NCBI RefSeq assembly: GCF_938028825.1
Contig: NZ_CALIZP010000046.1
Location: forward strand, 1-46,129
Length of the DNA: 46,129 nucleotides
From: an uncultured Cardiobacterium sp.
Lineage (GTDB): Bacteria; Pseudomonadota; Gammaproteobacteria; Cardiobacteriales; Cardiobacteriaceae
Direction of reading: 5' to 3'
In this document: positions 32,501-40,160 of the stretch, piece by piece
How the letters are laid out: the number at the start of each line of letters is the position of its first letter
How positions within the stretch are numbered: the first letter of the stretch is position 1
Notes under the pieces: generated by a model
Told to the model about the DNA's origin: nothing
Databases searched by the model: none
What the model saw: the letters and a program-made list of their open reading frames with translations, nothing else
Position numbers and translations under genes: made by a program

Positions 32501-34269
32501 GTTTTTTTCCGGTAGGCGAGCATGAGGTATTTGTTGTAGTGGTAGCAGGCGGTGCTGACGGCGAGGATGAGTCCGTAACCGCCGCCGCAGCAGGCACCGC
32601 GCACGAGGTATTCGCGCAGGAAGGCAACGAGGCTTTTCAGCGGCAGCGTCCACAGGTTCGGCGCGCGGCGGTTTTCGTGTTCTTCCGCCCAGTCGCGGCT
32701 GTAACGCAGGTTTTTGACGAGGAAGTGGGCGAGGTTGTCGTTGGTGTAATGCAGCAGGCAGCCGCCGAGGGTTTTCACGGCGGCGTCGCGGCTGTTGAGC
32801 GATTCGTGCACTTCGTAGGGGTGGTATTGGTAATGCGCGCGCGGGTAGAGGCGGGCGATGCGGTCGTGATACCAGCCGTGCACAGGCGTGCCGCAGAAGA
32901 TGTTGGTGCGGCGCACGGCATAGACGGTGCCGGGCTCCGGCGGGCGGGTGAGCACTTGGGCGATGGCGGCAGAGAGGGCGGCGTCGGGCTGTTCGTCGGC
33001 GTCCAGCATGAGGATGTAATCGCCTGTGGCAAGCGCCTGCGCACGTTGGCGCTGGATGCCGAAGCCCTGCCAGTCGCGCCTTGCGTACCATTTCGCGCCG
33101 AAGTGGGCGGCTATCGCGGCGGTGCCGTCCGTGCTGCCGGAATCGAGGATGAGGATTTCATCGGCGATTCCCCGGATGGAAGCAAGGCAGGCGGGCAGGT
33201 GGCGGCTTTCGTTCTTGGTGATGAGGACGACGCTGAGGGTGTGTCTTGTTGCAGCGGGCTTGCCGCCAGCGGCGTTTGCTTTACCGCCCTCTTCCCCGTC
33301 CCCTTTCCCGCTGACGCGAGCTGTGCCGGTCCCACGGGGAAGGGGGGCGGTGGTTGCGGTTTGGGCGGTAATAGAGGCTGCCTTTTCACCCGCTTGCAGG
33401 GCTGAAACCGCCCCCTCCCCCGCTTGCGGGGGGGGGGGATTGGGAGCGGCATCCGCACCGCCGGTCAGGGTGTGGATATTCACCGCATGCGGCTGATAGT
33501 CGGCGGTGTAGCTTTGCGGGCGGCGGTTGTGGTCGTAGAGCAGGGCGTATTTGTTGAAGGTGTATTGCGCGAAGAGGCAGGCGTAAATCCAGCCGCTGCG
33601 CCCGCGCAGGAAGCGGCCGCCGGCGAGGTATTGTTTGGCGAGTGCCCACAAGGCGCGCAGGACGGCACCCGCCGCGCTGCTTTTTTTGCCGCGCGCCGCG
33701 GCGTCTGCCGCCCAGGTTTCGGCGTAGGCGAGGCGTTTTTGCAGCCAGTGGTGGGGGTCGGTCGCGGTGTGGTGGTGCAGGTAGCCGGGCAGGATGGCGG
33801 TGGTCGCGTCGGCGAGTTCGACGGATTCGTGCACGGGGTTGGCGTTGTAGTGGTAGCGGCGCGGGTAGAGGCGCCAGTGCGCCTTGTTGCGCCAGCGCGG
33901 GTGGTCGATGGGCTGCCCGAAGAGGTTGTCGAGGCGGCGGATGCCGTAGATGGTGTCGGCGGGGGTTTCTTTTTTTATATCCGCCAGGGCGGCAAGCAGC
34001 GCGGCATCCGGCGCTTCGTCGGCGTCCAGCGCCAGTATCCAGTCGCCGGTGGCGAAGGCTTGCGCGCGCTGACGCTGGATGCCGTAACCCTGCCAGTCGG
34101 TGTTTTCGTGCCACTGCGCGCCGTAGCGGGCGGCAACGGCGGCGCTGTCGTCCTGGCTCCCGGAATCGAGGATGACGATTTCGTCGGCGACGGTGGCGAC
34201 AAGCGGCAGGCAGCGGCGCAGGTTGGCCGCTTCGTTTTTGGTGATCATCACCACGCTGAGGCGATACAT
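32497..34269 (-). CDS. Tandem two-domain family 2 glycosyltransferase (WaaE-like)
   Basis: A 590-residue protein with two copies of the same GT2 domain. Domain 1 (residues 1-270) has LSVVMITKNEAANL, ILDSGSQDDS and LALDADEAPD. Domain 2 (about 341-590) has LSVVLITKNESRHL, ILDSGSTDGT and LMLDADEQPD. Each ends with the NKY motif of WaaE/KdtX-type LPS core transferases. The ~70-residue linker is Pro/Gly/Ala-rich, looks like translated intergenic repeat, and contains a run of 11 C (coding strand). Both domains keep the DxD metal site. They probably act on nucleotide sugars at the cytoplasmic face of the inner membrane. A slip in the C tract would remove domain 2. The gene lies 3 nt after the GT32-like gene and overlaps the ligase. 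Confidence 0.88.
   Translation of the reverse strand: MYRLSVVMITKNEAANLRRCLPLVATVADEIVILDSGSQDDSAAVAARYGAQWHENTDWQGYGIQRQRAQAFATGDWILALDADEAPDAALLAALADIKKETPADTIYGIRRLDNLFGQPIDHPRWRNKAHWRLYPRRYHYNANPVHESVELADATTAILPGYLHHHTATDPHHWLQKRLAYAETWAADAAARGKKSSAAGAVLRALWALAKQYLAGGRFLRGRSGWIYACLFAQYTFNKYALLYDHNRRPQSYTADYQPHAVNIHTLTGGADAAPNPPPPQAGEGAVSALQAGEKAASITAQTATTAPLPRGTGTARVSGKGDGEEGGKANAAGGKPAATRHTLSVVLITKNESRHLPACLASIRGIADEILILDSGSTDGTAAIAAHFGAKWYARRDWQGFGIQRQRAQALATGDYILMLDADEQPDAALSAAIAQVLTRPPEPGTVYAVRRTNIFCGTPVHGWYHDRIARLYPRAHYQYHPYEVHESLNSRDAAVKTLGGCLLHYTNDNLAHFLVKNLRYSRDWAEEHENRRAPNLWTLPLKSLVAFLREYLVRGACCGGGYGLILAVSTACYHYNKYLMLAYRKKT
33428..33438 (-). repeat. Homopolymer tract, 11 bp (poly-C on coding strand)
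   Basis: Eleven consecutive Gs on the plus strand, read as a Pro-run at residues about 278-281 of the two-domain glycosyltransferase. Tracts of this length mutate by slippage. With one base gained or lost, one alternative frame stops at 33386 and the other at 33111, so only domain 1 would be made. Confidence 0.85.
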
Positions 34270-34272
34270 GAC

Positions 34273-35007
34273 TTATCCCCAGTGCTCGGCCAGCCACGGC
34301 GCGGGGCGGATGTGGCGGTACCATTTGCCGCCGCCGCCCCGGATGGCGCCGTCCGGATTGACTTCGCCGTGGAAGACGAGGATGTCGCAATCGGGGCGGC
34401 GCGGGGTGCAGACGAGCGACAGCGGCAGTGGGTAGAGCGCGTGATATTTGTAGCTTTTGCACCAGTGCCCTGGCCAGTAGCGCAGGGCATCGCGTTCGCG
34501 CAGGTAGTGCGACAGCCACGCCTGTTCGTTGCGGAACTCGCGGCGGATGGTGGTGAAGTGGGCGCGGAAGGTCGCCAGTAAATCGGGGTAGACGCCGAGG
34601 GTGAAGCGATAGACGGAGCTGTTGCCGACTTTGCGCCACGGTCGCCGCCAGTCGCGGATGATATAGGTGCGCGCGCTATCGTCTGCATGGTGGGTGAAAA
34701 AGTGGTCGATGTTGCGCAGGATGACGACGTCGAGGTCGAGGAAGAGTGCCGTGCCGCTCAGGCCGTACAGGTCGGGGGTAAAGGTGGTGAGTTTGCGCCA
34801 GCCGCGCTCGGGCAGGCCGTCGGGCAGGTCAAGCGAGGGAATGGGGTGGCAGACGATAGCAGGGTCGATGCCGCGCGGGTCGTCGGTGAGGCAGTGGGTG
34901 GTAAAGGACAGGGTGAGGTGGCGCGAGACCATGCGGTGCAGGCGGTTGACGTATTCGGCGGGGTATTTGTCGCCCCATTTCATGCAGAGGATGTGGTGTG
35001 TGGTCAT
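34273..35007 (-). CDS. Glycosyltransferase with DxD motif (GT32-like)
   Basis: A 244-residue protein. HHILCMKWGDKYPAEYVNRL at the N-terminus and ALFLDLDVVILRNID near residue 88 (DxD) match a bacterial family related to GT32/GT8 that transfers hexoses in surface-glycan synthesis. No membrane segment is seen, so it acts in the cytoplasm, perhaps membrane-associated. It is the first gene of the GT32-GT2-ligase unit. Donor and acceptor are not visible. Confidence 0.78.
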   Translation of the reverse strand: MTTHHILCMKWGDKYPAEYVNRLHRMVSRHLTLSFTTHCLTDDPRGIDPAIVCHPIPSLDLPDGLPERGWRKLTTFTPDLYGLSGTALFLDLDVVILRNIDHFFTHHADDSARTYIIRDWRRPWRKVGNSSVYRFTLGVYPDLLATFRAHFTTIRREFRNEQAWLSHYLRERDALRYWPGHWCKSYKYHALYPLPLSLVCTPRRPDCDILVFHGEVNPDGAIRGGGGKWYRHIRPAPWLAEHWG

Positions 35008-35399
35008 GGTCGGTACCGATGGTTTTGCTGCGTTTCATATGATTGGGCGAGGCGGTGCGCCGGGTCGTTATGACGGTTTCCCGTGCGCGGCCGGGCGGTC
35101 ATCACGCGGTGGCGCAGCGCCCGCCCGGAAGCGGCGCCTGATGTGCCGATCCGCCCCGCACGGCCACACATCATAACGCAAGCCACACACCTCGCGCCAA
35201 CGCTACACTCCCCTTCCACAGCAGCGAAGGCATCATAAAAGTTTCTTGAAAACAAAAGGAAAAGCAGCGAAGCGCCAATACCGTAACCCATGTTGAAACA
35301 CAGCACCGCAAGCAGCATTCCTCAAATTTCCACAAAAATATTGACAGTAAATACACACAGTCGTAACATCAAAAATCACAACAAACAAGGAGTTCATCC
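35008..35399. other. Divergent non-coding region with the agaR promoter
   Basis: A 392-nt stretch between the glycosyltransferase operon (minus) and agaR (plus). The left half is GC-rich, the right half AT-rich and likely to carry promoters in both directions. The plus promoter at 35341-35369 is listed separately; no clear minus promoter, tRNA or ORF was seen. Confidence 0.5.
35341..35369 (+). promoter_or_regulatory. Sigma-70 promoter for agaR and the amino-sugar locus
   Basis: A consensus -35 TTGACA (35341-35346), a 17-nt spacer and a -10-like TAACAT (35364-35369). AAGGAG follows at 35387-35392, 7 nt before the agaR ATG. The surrounding AT-rich sequence is a plausible site for AgaR autoregulation, though no AgaR box was confirmed. 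Confidence 0.65.
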
Positions 35400-36227
35400 A
35401 TGTCCGCATCATCCTCATCTTCTTCCTCAATGAAATCTGATACTACCGTTGACCGGCGCGCGCAAATTCAGACCCTGCTCAACGAACAGGGCGTCGTCAA
35501 CTCGCAAGAACTCGCCGAGCGCTTCGAAGTCTCGCTGATGACCATCTACCGCGACCTCGACTACCTGCAAGAACAGGGCGTCGCCAAGCGCCAGCACGGC
35601 GGCGCTGTTTCAGCCGACCGCTTCATTTCGCCACTCAAACGCAGCCTGCGCGAATCGCAGAACGTCAGCGCCAAGCGCATCATCGGCCGCTGGGCGGCGG
35701 CGAACCTCATCAACACCATTGACGACTCCCTCGTCATTGACTCCGGCACCACCACCCTCGAATTCGTGCGCGCCCTGCCTGATGCCTCCATCAACGTCAT
35801 GGTCAACAGCCTGGACGCCCTGTCCGTCCTTGCCGCGCACAAAAACACCAACGTGTACGCGCTTGGCGGCGAGTTGCGCAAAGACGTGATGGCCTTTGAA
35901 GGCGCGATTACCACCGACAACCTGCGCCAGTGCCACTTCTCCAAAGCCTTCATCAGCGCCGACGGCATCGACATTGAAGCGGGGCTGACCACTACCAACG
36001 AGCAGCGTGCGCGCCTGACTCGCCTCATGGCCGAACACGCGCAGGAAGTGTACCTGCTTGCCGATTGCAGCAAATACGGCAAACGCTCCTTCCGCACCTT
36101 CTTCCACTTTGACCGCATCACCGCGATTATCTCCGAAGGCGGCGTACCCGAGCTGTACAAACAGCACTTCCGTCAACACGACATTCGTCTCATTGAAGTA
36201 AACGACAATGACCAAGACAAAAAATAA
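35400..36227 (+). CDS. agaR: DeoR-family regulator of amino-sugar genes (AgaR-like)
   Basis: A 275-residue repressor. A Ser-rich start is followed by a DeoR helix-turn-helix (residues about 20-75: SQELAERFEVSLMTIYRDLD, then RQHGG). The C-terminal sugar-phosphate-sensing domain has VIDSGTTTLEF near residue 113 and the family pattern DGID...GLTT and LADCSKYGKRSF. DeoR proteins release DNA on binding a sugar phosphate. The adjacent kbaZ, agaS and PTS genes argue for a GalNAc/galactosamine effector. It overlaps kbaZ by 20 nt. Confidence 0.87.
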   Translation: MSASSSSSSSMKSDTTVDRRAQIQTLLNEQGVVNSQELAERFEVSLMTIYRDLDYLQEQGVAKRQHGGAVSADRFISPLKRSLRESQNVSAKRIIGRWAAANLINTIDDSLVIDSGTTTLEFVRALPDASINVMVNSLDALSVLAAHKNTNVYALGGELRKDVMAFEGAITTDNLRQCHFSKAFISADGIDIEAGLTTTNEQRARLTRLMAEHAQEVYLLADCSKYGKRSFRTFFHFDRITAIISEGGVPELYKQHFRQHDIRLIEVNDNDQDKK

Positions 36228-37485
36228 CAAAACCGGTGAAATCGTCGCCGCCCATAAACACAGCGGACACGGCGGTATCGTCTCCGTTTGCAGCGCGCAC
36301 CCTGCCGTCGTCCGCGCCGCCGCCGAACTCGCGCGCGAATACGGCGCGCCGCTCCTGCTCGAATCCACCTCGAACCAGGTGGACCAGTTCGGCGGCTATA
36401 CCGGCCTCACCCCCGCCGAATACATCGCCCAAACCCGCGCCATGCTGCCCGCCGACTGCGACGTCACCTTCGGCGGCGACCACCTCGGCCCGAACCGCTG
36501 GCAATATCTGCCCGCTGCCGAGGCCATGACAAACAGCGAAGAACTCATCCGCAGCTACGTCGCCGCCGGCTACGAAAAAATCCACCTTGATTGCAGCATG
36601 AGCTGCGCGGGCGACCCCGTGCCGCTGCCCGACAGCACCGTCGCCGCACGCGCCGCCCGCCTCTGCCGCATCGCCGAAGACACCCGCGCTGCCATGCCGG
36701 ATGCCGTGCCGCTCGTGTACATCATCGGCACCGAAGTCCCCGTACCGGGCGGCGCCAAAGAAGCCCTCGACGGCGTCACCCCGACCACGCCGGACGCCGC
36801 CCGCACCACCTACCGCATTCACCGCGAAACCTTCGCCGCACACGGCCTCGGCGACGATGTCTGGGCGCGCGTCGTCGGCCTCGTCGTCCAGCCCGGCGTC
36901 GAATTCGACCACCACGGCGTCGAAGACTACCGTCCCGAACGCGCGCAAGCCCTCTCCGCCGTTGCCGATGAATTCCCGAACGCCGTCTTTGAAGCGCATT
37001 CGACCGACTACCAAACCCCGGAAGCCTTCAAAAACCTCGTGCGCGACCACTTTGCCATCCTCAAAGTCGGTCCGGCGCTGACCTTCGCCTACCGCGAAGC
37101 CCTCTACGGCCTGTGCCAGATCGCCATCGAACTCGGCCTCGAAACCAGAACCGACCTGATTGGCGAAGCCGACGCCGTCATGCGCGAAGACCCCGCCGAC
37201 TGGCAGAAGTACTACCACGGCGACCGCCGCGAACAACGCCTGCTGCGGGCATACAGCCTGTCCGACCGCATCCGCTACTACTGGACCAAACCGCGCCTTG
37301 CCAAATCCGTACAAGAACTGCTGGACGCCCTCGGCAGCCGGGAAATCCCGCTCGGCGTAGCGCATCAATACCTGCCGCTGGGGGCGGAGGCCTGCCGCGC
37401 ACGCGGCGAAAAAATCACCGCTGACAACCTGATCAACAACACCATCAAAGCGGCGCTTGCCCCCTACTACGCTGCTTGCGCCTGA
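36208..37485 (+). CDS. kbaZ: Tagatose-1,6-bisphosphate aldolase non-catalytic subunit (KbaZ/GatZ)
   Basis: A 425-residue protein starting around a GGIVSVCSAHPAVVRAA segment, with FGGDHLGPNRW near residue 88 and HLDCSMSCAGDPVPLP near residue 127, both signatures of the GatZ/KbaZ family. The subunit stabilises and activates the catalytic KbaY/GatY aldolase, which splits tagatose-1,6-bisphosphate in galactosamine or galactitol breakdown. No KbaY/GatY partner gene lies in this window. The start lies inside the end of agaR, implying coupling. Confidence 0.9.
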   Translation: MTKTKNNKTGEIVAAHKHSGHGGIVSVCSAHPAVVRAAAELAREYGAPLLLESTSNQVDQFGGYTGLTPAEYIAQTRAMLPADCDVTFGGDHLGPNRWQYLPAAEAMTNSEELIRSYVAAGYEKIHLDCSMSCAGDPVPLPDSTVAARAARLCRIAEDTRAAMPDAVPLVYIIGTEVPVPGGAKEALDGVTPTTPDAARTTYRIHRETFAAHGLGDDVWARVVGLVVQPGVEFDHHGVEDYRPERAQALSAVADEFPNAVFEAHSTDYQTPEAFKNLVRDHFAILKVGPALTFAYREALYGLCQIAIELGLETRTDLIGEADAVMREDPADWQKYYHGDRREQRLLRAYSLSDRIRYYWTKPRLAKSVQELLDALGSREIPLGVAHQYLPLGAEACRARGEKITADNLINNTIKAALAPYYAACA

Positions 37486-37546
37486 CATAAAAAGCCCTTC
37501 CTCCGCCTGCGGGGGAAGATAACCAAAGGCCTAAAGGAGGAATCCT

Positions 37547-37690
37547 GCCAAGCGGGATAAATACTGGGATTCCGCCAAGCGGGGAAAAACCTGGGTTCCC
37601 GCCAAGCGGGGAAAACACTGGGTTCCCGCCAAGCGAGATAAAACCTGGCTTCCCGCCAAGCGGGATAAAACTTGGGATTCCGGCAAATAA
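37547..37690. repeat. 27-bp tandem repeat array, about five copies
   Basis: The word GCCAAGCG starts at 37547, 37574, 37601, 37628 and 37655, exactly 27 nt apart, with a degenerate sixth at 37682. The approximate consensus is GCCAAGCGGGATAAAACC followed by TGGGTTCCC. Each unit contains a CCCGC-CAA-GCGGG mini-hairpin. It lies in the 240-nt gap between kbaZ and the Sel1 gene. There are no spacers, so it is not CRISPR. A GC hairpin (37497-37518) precedes it. Confidence 0.88.
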
Positions 37691-37725
37691 AGAGAAAACC
37701 TGCCCGCTACACAAAAGCAAACCCG

Positions 37726-38166
37726 ATGAAACCGCACCTTCTCGCCCTGAGCCTTGCCGCCCTTACCGCAGCGGCCATCGCTGAAGACCCAAGCGTGACG
37801 AATGACATCGCGCAACTCACCGCGCAAGCGGAAGATGGCGACGCCGGGGCGCAATGCCGCCTCGCCTGCCGTTACAGCAAAGGCGACGGCGTCGCGCAGG
37901 CCTACGACGAAGCAGTTGAGTGGCTGGAAAAAGCGGCGGCACAAAACTATCTCGATGCCGCGTACAACCTCGGCGCCCTCTACGGCGACGGCACTGTCGT
38001 GCCGAAAGACACCGCCAAAGCACGGCAATGGCTGGAAAAAGCCGCCGCACAAGGCCATGAAGCCGCCCCCATCGCCCCGCACATCCTTGACGAACAAAAC
38101 ACCCAAACCCCGCCAAGCGGGACAAACACCGACATTGAACCATACCAACCTCAAGAAACCCCATGA
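37726..38166 (+). CDS. Secreted Sel1-repeat protein
   Basis: A 146-residue protein. The signal peptide MKPHLLALSLAALTAAAIA is followed by two Sel1-like repeats (DAGAQCRLACRYSKGDGV and DAAYNLGALYGDGTVV, each with EKAAAQ helices), then a polar tail TQTPPSGTNTD. The repeats form helical hairpins that mediate protein contacts. The tail is encoded by a copy of the CGCCAAGCGGGACAA repeat found elsewhere in this locus, so the C-terminus may be repeat-derived. Its presence between kbaZ and agaS is unusual for a sugar operon. The stop overlaps the agaS start (ATGA). Confidence 0.75.
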   Translation: MKPHLLALSLAALTAAAIAEDPSVTNDIAQLTAQAEDGDAGAQCRLACRYSKGDGVAQAYDEAVEWLEKAAAQNYLDAAYNLGALYGDGTVVPKDTAKARQWLEKAAAQGHEAAPIAPHILDEQNTQTPPSGTNTDIEPYQPQETP

Positions 38167-39338
38167 TCTTCGGACAAGACCCCAGCTACTTCGCCGCTCG
38201 CGGCGCCACTGCCACCGCCCGTGAAATCGCCCAGCAGGGCGCTTGCTGGCGGCAAATCCCCGCCCTGCTTGCCGCTACTGACCCGGCGCTCAAAGCCGCA
38301 CTGCATGATGCCCTGCATGACGCAACGGCGACCATTGCATACAGCGGCGCTGGCACCTCTGCCTATGTCGGCGACATCCTCGCCGCCGCCATCCAGCGGG
38401 TTAGCCGCGCGCACAACATTGCCACCGCCAGCACCGACCTCGTCGCCCAGCCGGCGGACAAAATCGCACACAACGCGCACGGTTTCCTGTTCAGCTTCGC
38501 GCGCAGTGGCAACTCGCCGGAAAGCGTCGCCTCGCTGAAAAAAGCCGCCGCTGTCGCCCCGCGCCTTGCTCCCGTTGCCGTCGTCTGCAACGCACACAGC
38601 AGCCTTGCCGATTACAGCGGGAAACATGGCCACATTTGCCTGATGCCGCCGGAAACGCACGACGAGAGCTTTGTCATGACATCCAGCTTCAGCACCATGA
38701 CGCTCTACACCCTCGGCCTCTGTTACGAAGCGCTCGACCTGCCGCTGCCCGACTACACTGCGCTTGCCGCCGCGCAACAGCACACCAGCGACACCTACTA
38801 CACCTCCCCCGCACTCGACACCCTCGCCGCTGCGAAACGCATCATCTACCTCGGCAGCGGCCCCCTCTACGGCGCCGCCCGCGAAAGCGCGCTGAAGATT
38901 CTTGAAATGACCGGCGGCAAAATCCCGACCATGAGCGAAACCTCGCTCGGCTTCCGCCACGGCCCCAAATCGCTGATAGACGGCAGCACCGCCGTCTGCC
39001 TCTACGCCGCAAACGACCCCTACACCCAGCAATACGACCGCGACCTCGCCTGGGAACTGCTGGCGGACGGCCACGCAGCGAGCATTCACCTCTACGGCCC
39101 GGCGAACTATTTCCGGCGCTACCCGGAACTCGCGTCCAGCGGCGCGCACATCACCGCCTTCGACGCTACCCTGGACAACCAGCCCGATGCCGCCCTCGCC
39201 CCGCTCTACGTCCAGCACGCCCAACTCACCGGCCTGCGCTGCGCGCTGGATGCGGGCGTCGCCCCGGACAACCCCAGCCCGGACGGCAGCGTCAACCGCG
39301 TAGTGCGCGGGGTCACGCTTTACCCCTACCACCACTGA
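38163..39338 (+). CDS. agaS: AgaS-type sugar isomerase/deaminase (SIS domains)
   Basis: A 391-residue protein with two SIS domains. IAYSGAGTSAYVGDIL lies near residue 58, FARSGNSPESVAS near residue 113 and YLGSGPLYGAARESALKILE near residue 230; ETSLGFRHGPKSLI follows at about 259. AgaS deaminates/isomerises galactosamine-6-phosphate to tagatose-6-phosphate. This gene, with kbaZ, is the main reason to call the locus amino-sugar specific. It is followed at once by a repeat and an inserted DUF559 gene that separate it from the PTS genes. Confidence 0.88.
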   Translation: MIFGQDPSYFAARGATATAREIAQQGACWRQIPALLAATDPALKAALHDALHDATATIAYSGAGTSAYVGDILAAAIQRVSRAHNIATASTDLVAQPADKIAHNAHGFLFSFARSGNSPESVASLKKAAAVAPRLAPVAVVCNAHSSLADYSGKHGHICLMPPETHDESFVMTSSFSTMTLYTLGLCYEALDLPLPDYTALAAAQQHTSDTYYTSPALDTLAAAKRIIYLGSGPLYGAARESALKILEMTGGKIPTMSETSLGFRHGPKSLIDGSTAVCLYAANDPYTQQYDRDLAWELLADGHAASIHLYGPANYFRRYPELASSGAHITAFDATLDNQPDAALAPLYVQHAQLTGLRCALDAGVAPDNPSPDGSVNRVVRGVTLYPYHH

Positions 39339-39481
39339 TCATGAAAAATGACGCATTCAGTCCCCACCCCAACTCCCCCACAGAGGGAGGGGCTTTGACG
39401 GCGCGAACCTGCTCCAGCGGACAACTGCGTCTCCTCTCTCCGCTGAGGGAAGGGACGGGGATGGGGGTTGAAACAATGACC
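39338..39481 (+). repeat. Direct repeat copy 1 flanking the DUF559 gene
   Basis: A GC-rich, hairpin-rich ~144-bp sequence starting at the last base of the agaS stop (ATCATGAAAAATGACG...) and ending ...GAAACAATGACC. It is clearly similar to 39973-40111. Internal CTCCCCC/GGGGGAG-type hairpins are present. A further half-copy of the same kind of sequence (39482-39590) lies between it and the DUF559 start. Confidence 0.8.
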
Positions 39482-39608
39482 GCTTGCAGCACCCCCTTCC
39501 CCGCTCACTGCGAGCACCCTGCCCCGCAGGCAACCGCTCCCCTCCCCCACTGGGGGAAGGGACGGGGATGGGGGTTTGATACATATCACCGAAGCCTCTG
39601 TCGGCAGA

Positions 39609-39986
39609 ATGCACAAAAAACTCTTTCCTCCCAACAACCCGCCCTTGCTGACAAAGGCAAGAAACCTGCGCCGCAACATGCCGGAAGCGGAACGATGCCT
39701 TTGGCGACGCCTGCGCGGCAAGCAACTGAATGGCTACAAATTCCGCAGACAACAGCCGATAGGCGGCTACATCGTGGATTTCATCTGCACCAACCCTCGC
39801 CTGATTATCGAAGCAGACGGAGGACAGCACGCTGCCCAAACGGGCTACGACGCCCACCGCACCCGCTACCTCGAAGCGCAGGGCTTTTGCGTACTGCGTT
39901 TTTGGAACCACGACATCCTGCAACAAACAGACGCCGTCCTCACCGCCATCCTGCACAAACTGGAAGAACTGAATCATGAAAAATGA
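39609..39986 (+). CDS. DUF559 (Vsr-like PD-(D/E)XK fold) putative endonuclease
   Basis: A 125-residue protein. ARNLRRNMPEAERCLWRRL, then GYKFRRQQPIGGYIVDFIC, IIEADGGQHA and VLRFWNHDIL are the full set of DUF559 signatures. The fold is related to Vsr and restriction endonucleases; the VDF...IEADGGQH stretch holds the likely metal-binding acids. The biological target is not established for the family. The ATG at 39609 was preferred to a TTG at 39576. The last codons and the stop lie inside direct repeat copy 2, so the gene and repeat are joined. It interrupts the agaS-agaV order. Confidence 0.85.
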   Translation: MHKKLFPPNNPPLLTKARNLRRNMPEAERCLWRRLRGKQLNGYKFRRQQPIGGYIVDFICTNPRLIIEADGGQHAAQTGYDAHRTRYLEAQGFCVLRFWNHDILQQTDAVLTAILHKLEELNHEK

Positions 39987-40111
39987 CGTGTTCAACCCCC
40001 GCCCCAACCCCTCCCCCACAGGGGGAGGGGCTTTGACGGCGCAAGCCTGCCCAAGCGGGCAACTGTGCCCCTTCCCCCGCTGGGGGTGGGGATGGGGCTG
40101 AAACAATGACC
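39973..40111 (+). repeat. Direct repeat copy 2 flanking the DUF559 gene
   Basis: A ~139-bp sequence matching 39338-39481, beginning ATCATGAAAAATGACG and ending GAAACAATGACC. Its first bases encode the DUF559 C-terminus. It ends about 50 nt before the PTS IIB start. Confidence 0.8.
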
Positions 40112-40160
40112 TCTGGCGACAAACCAATAATCCCCATCCCCCAACATAAAGGAAAGACCT

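Noticed and set aside
33386..34639. A 417-residue frame overlapping the GT32-like and GT2 genes
   Set aside because: Arg/Pro/Leu-rich shadow. It is useful only as one of the alternative frames entered after a slip in the poly-C tract.
37547..37690. CRISPR array
   Set aside because: The 27-bp units follow each other with no unique spacers, and no cas genes are present.
37445..37720. A 91-residue minus-strand protein of 9-residue repeats
   Set aside because: It exists only because the 27-bp repeat is a multiple of three; no ribosome site or signal was found.
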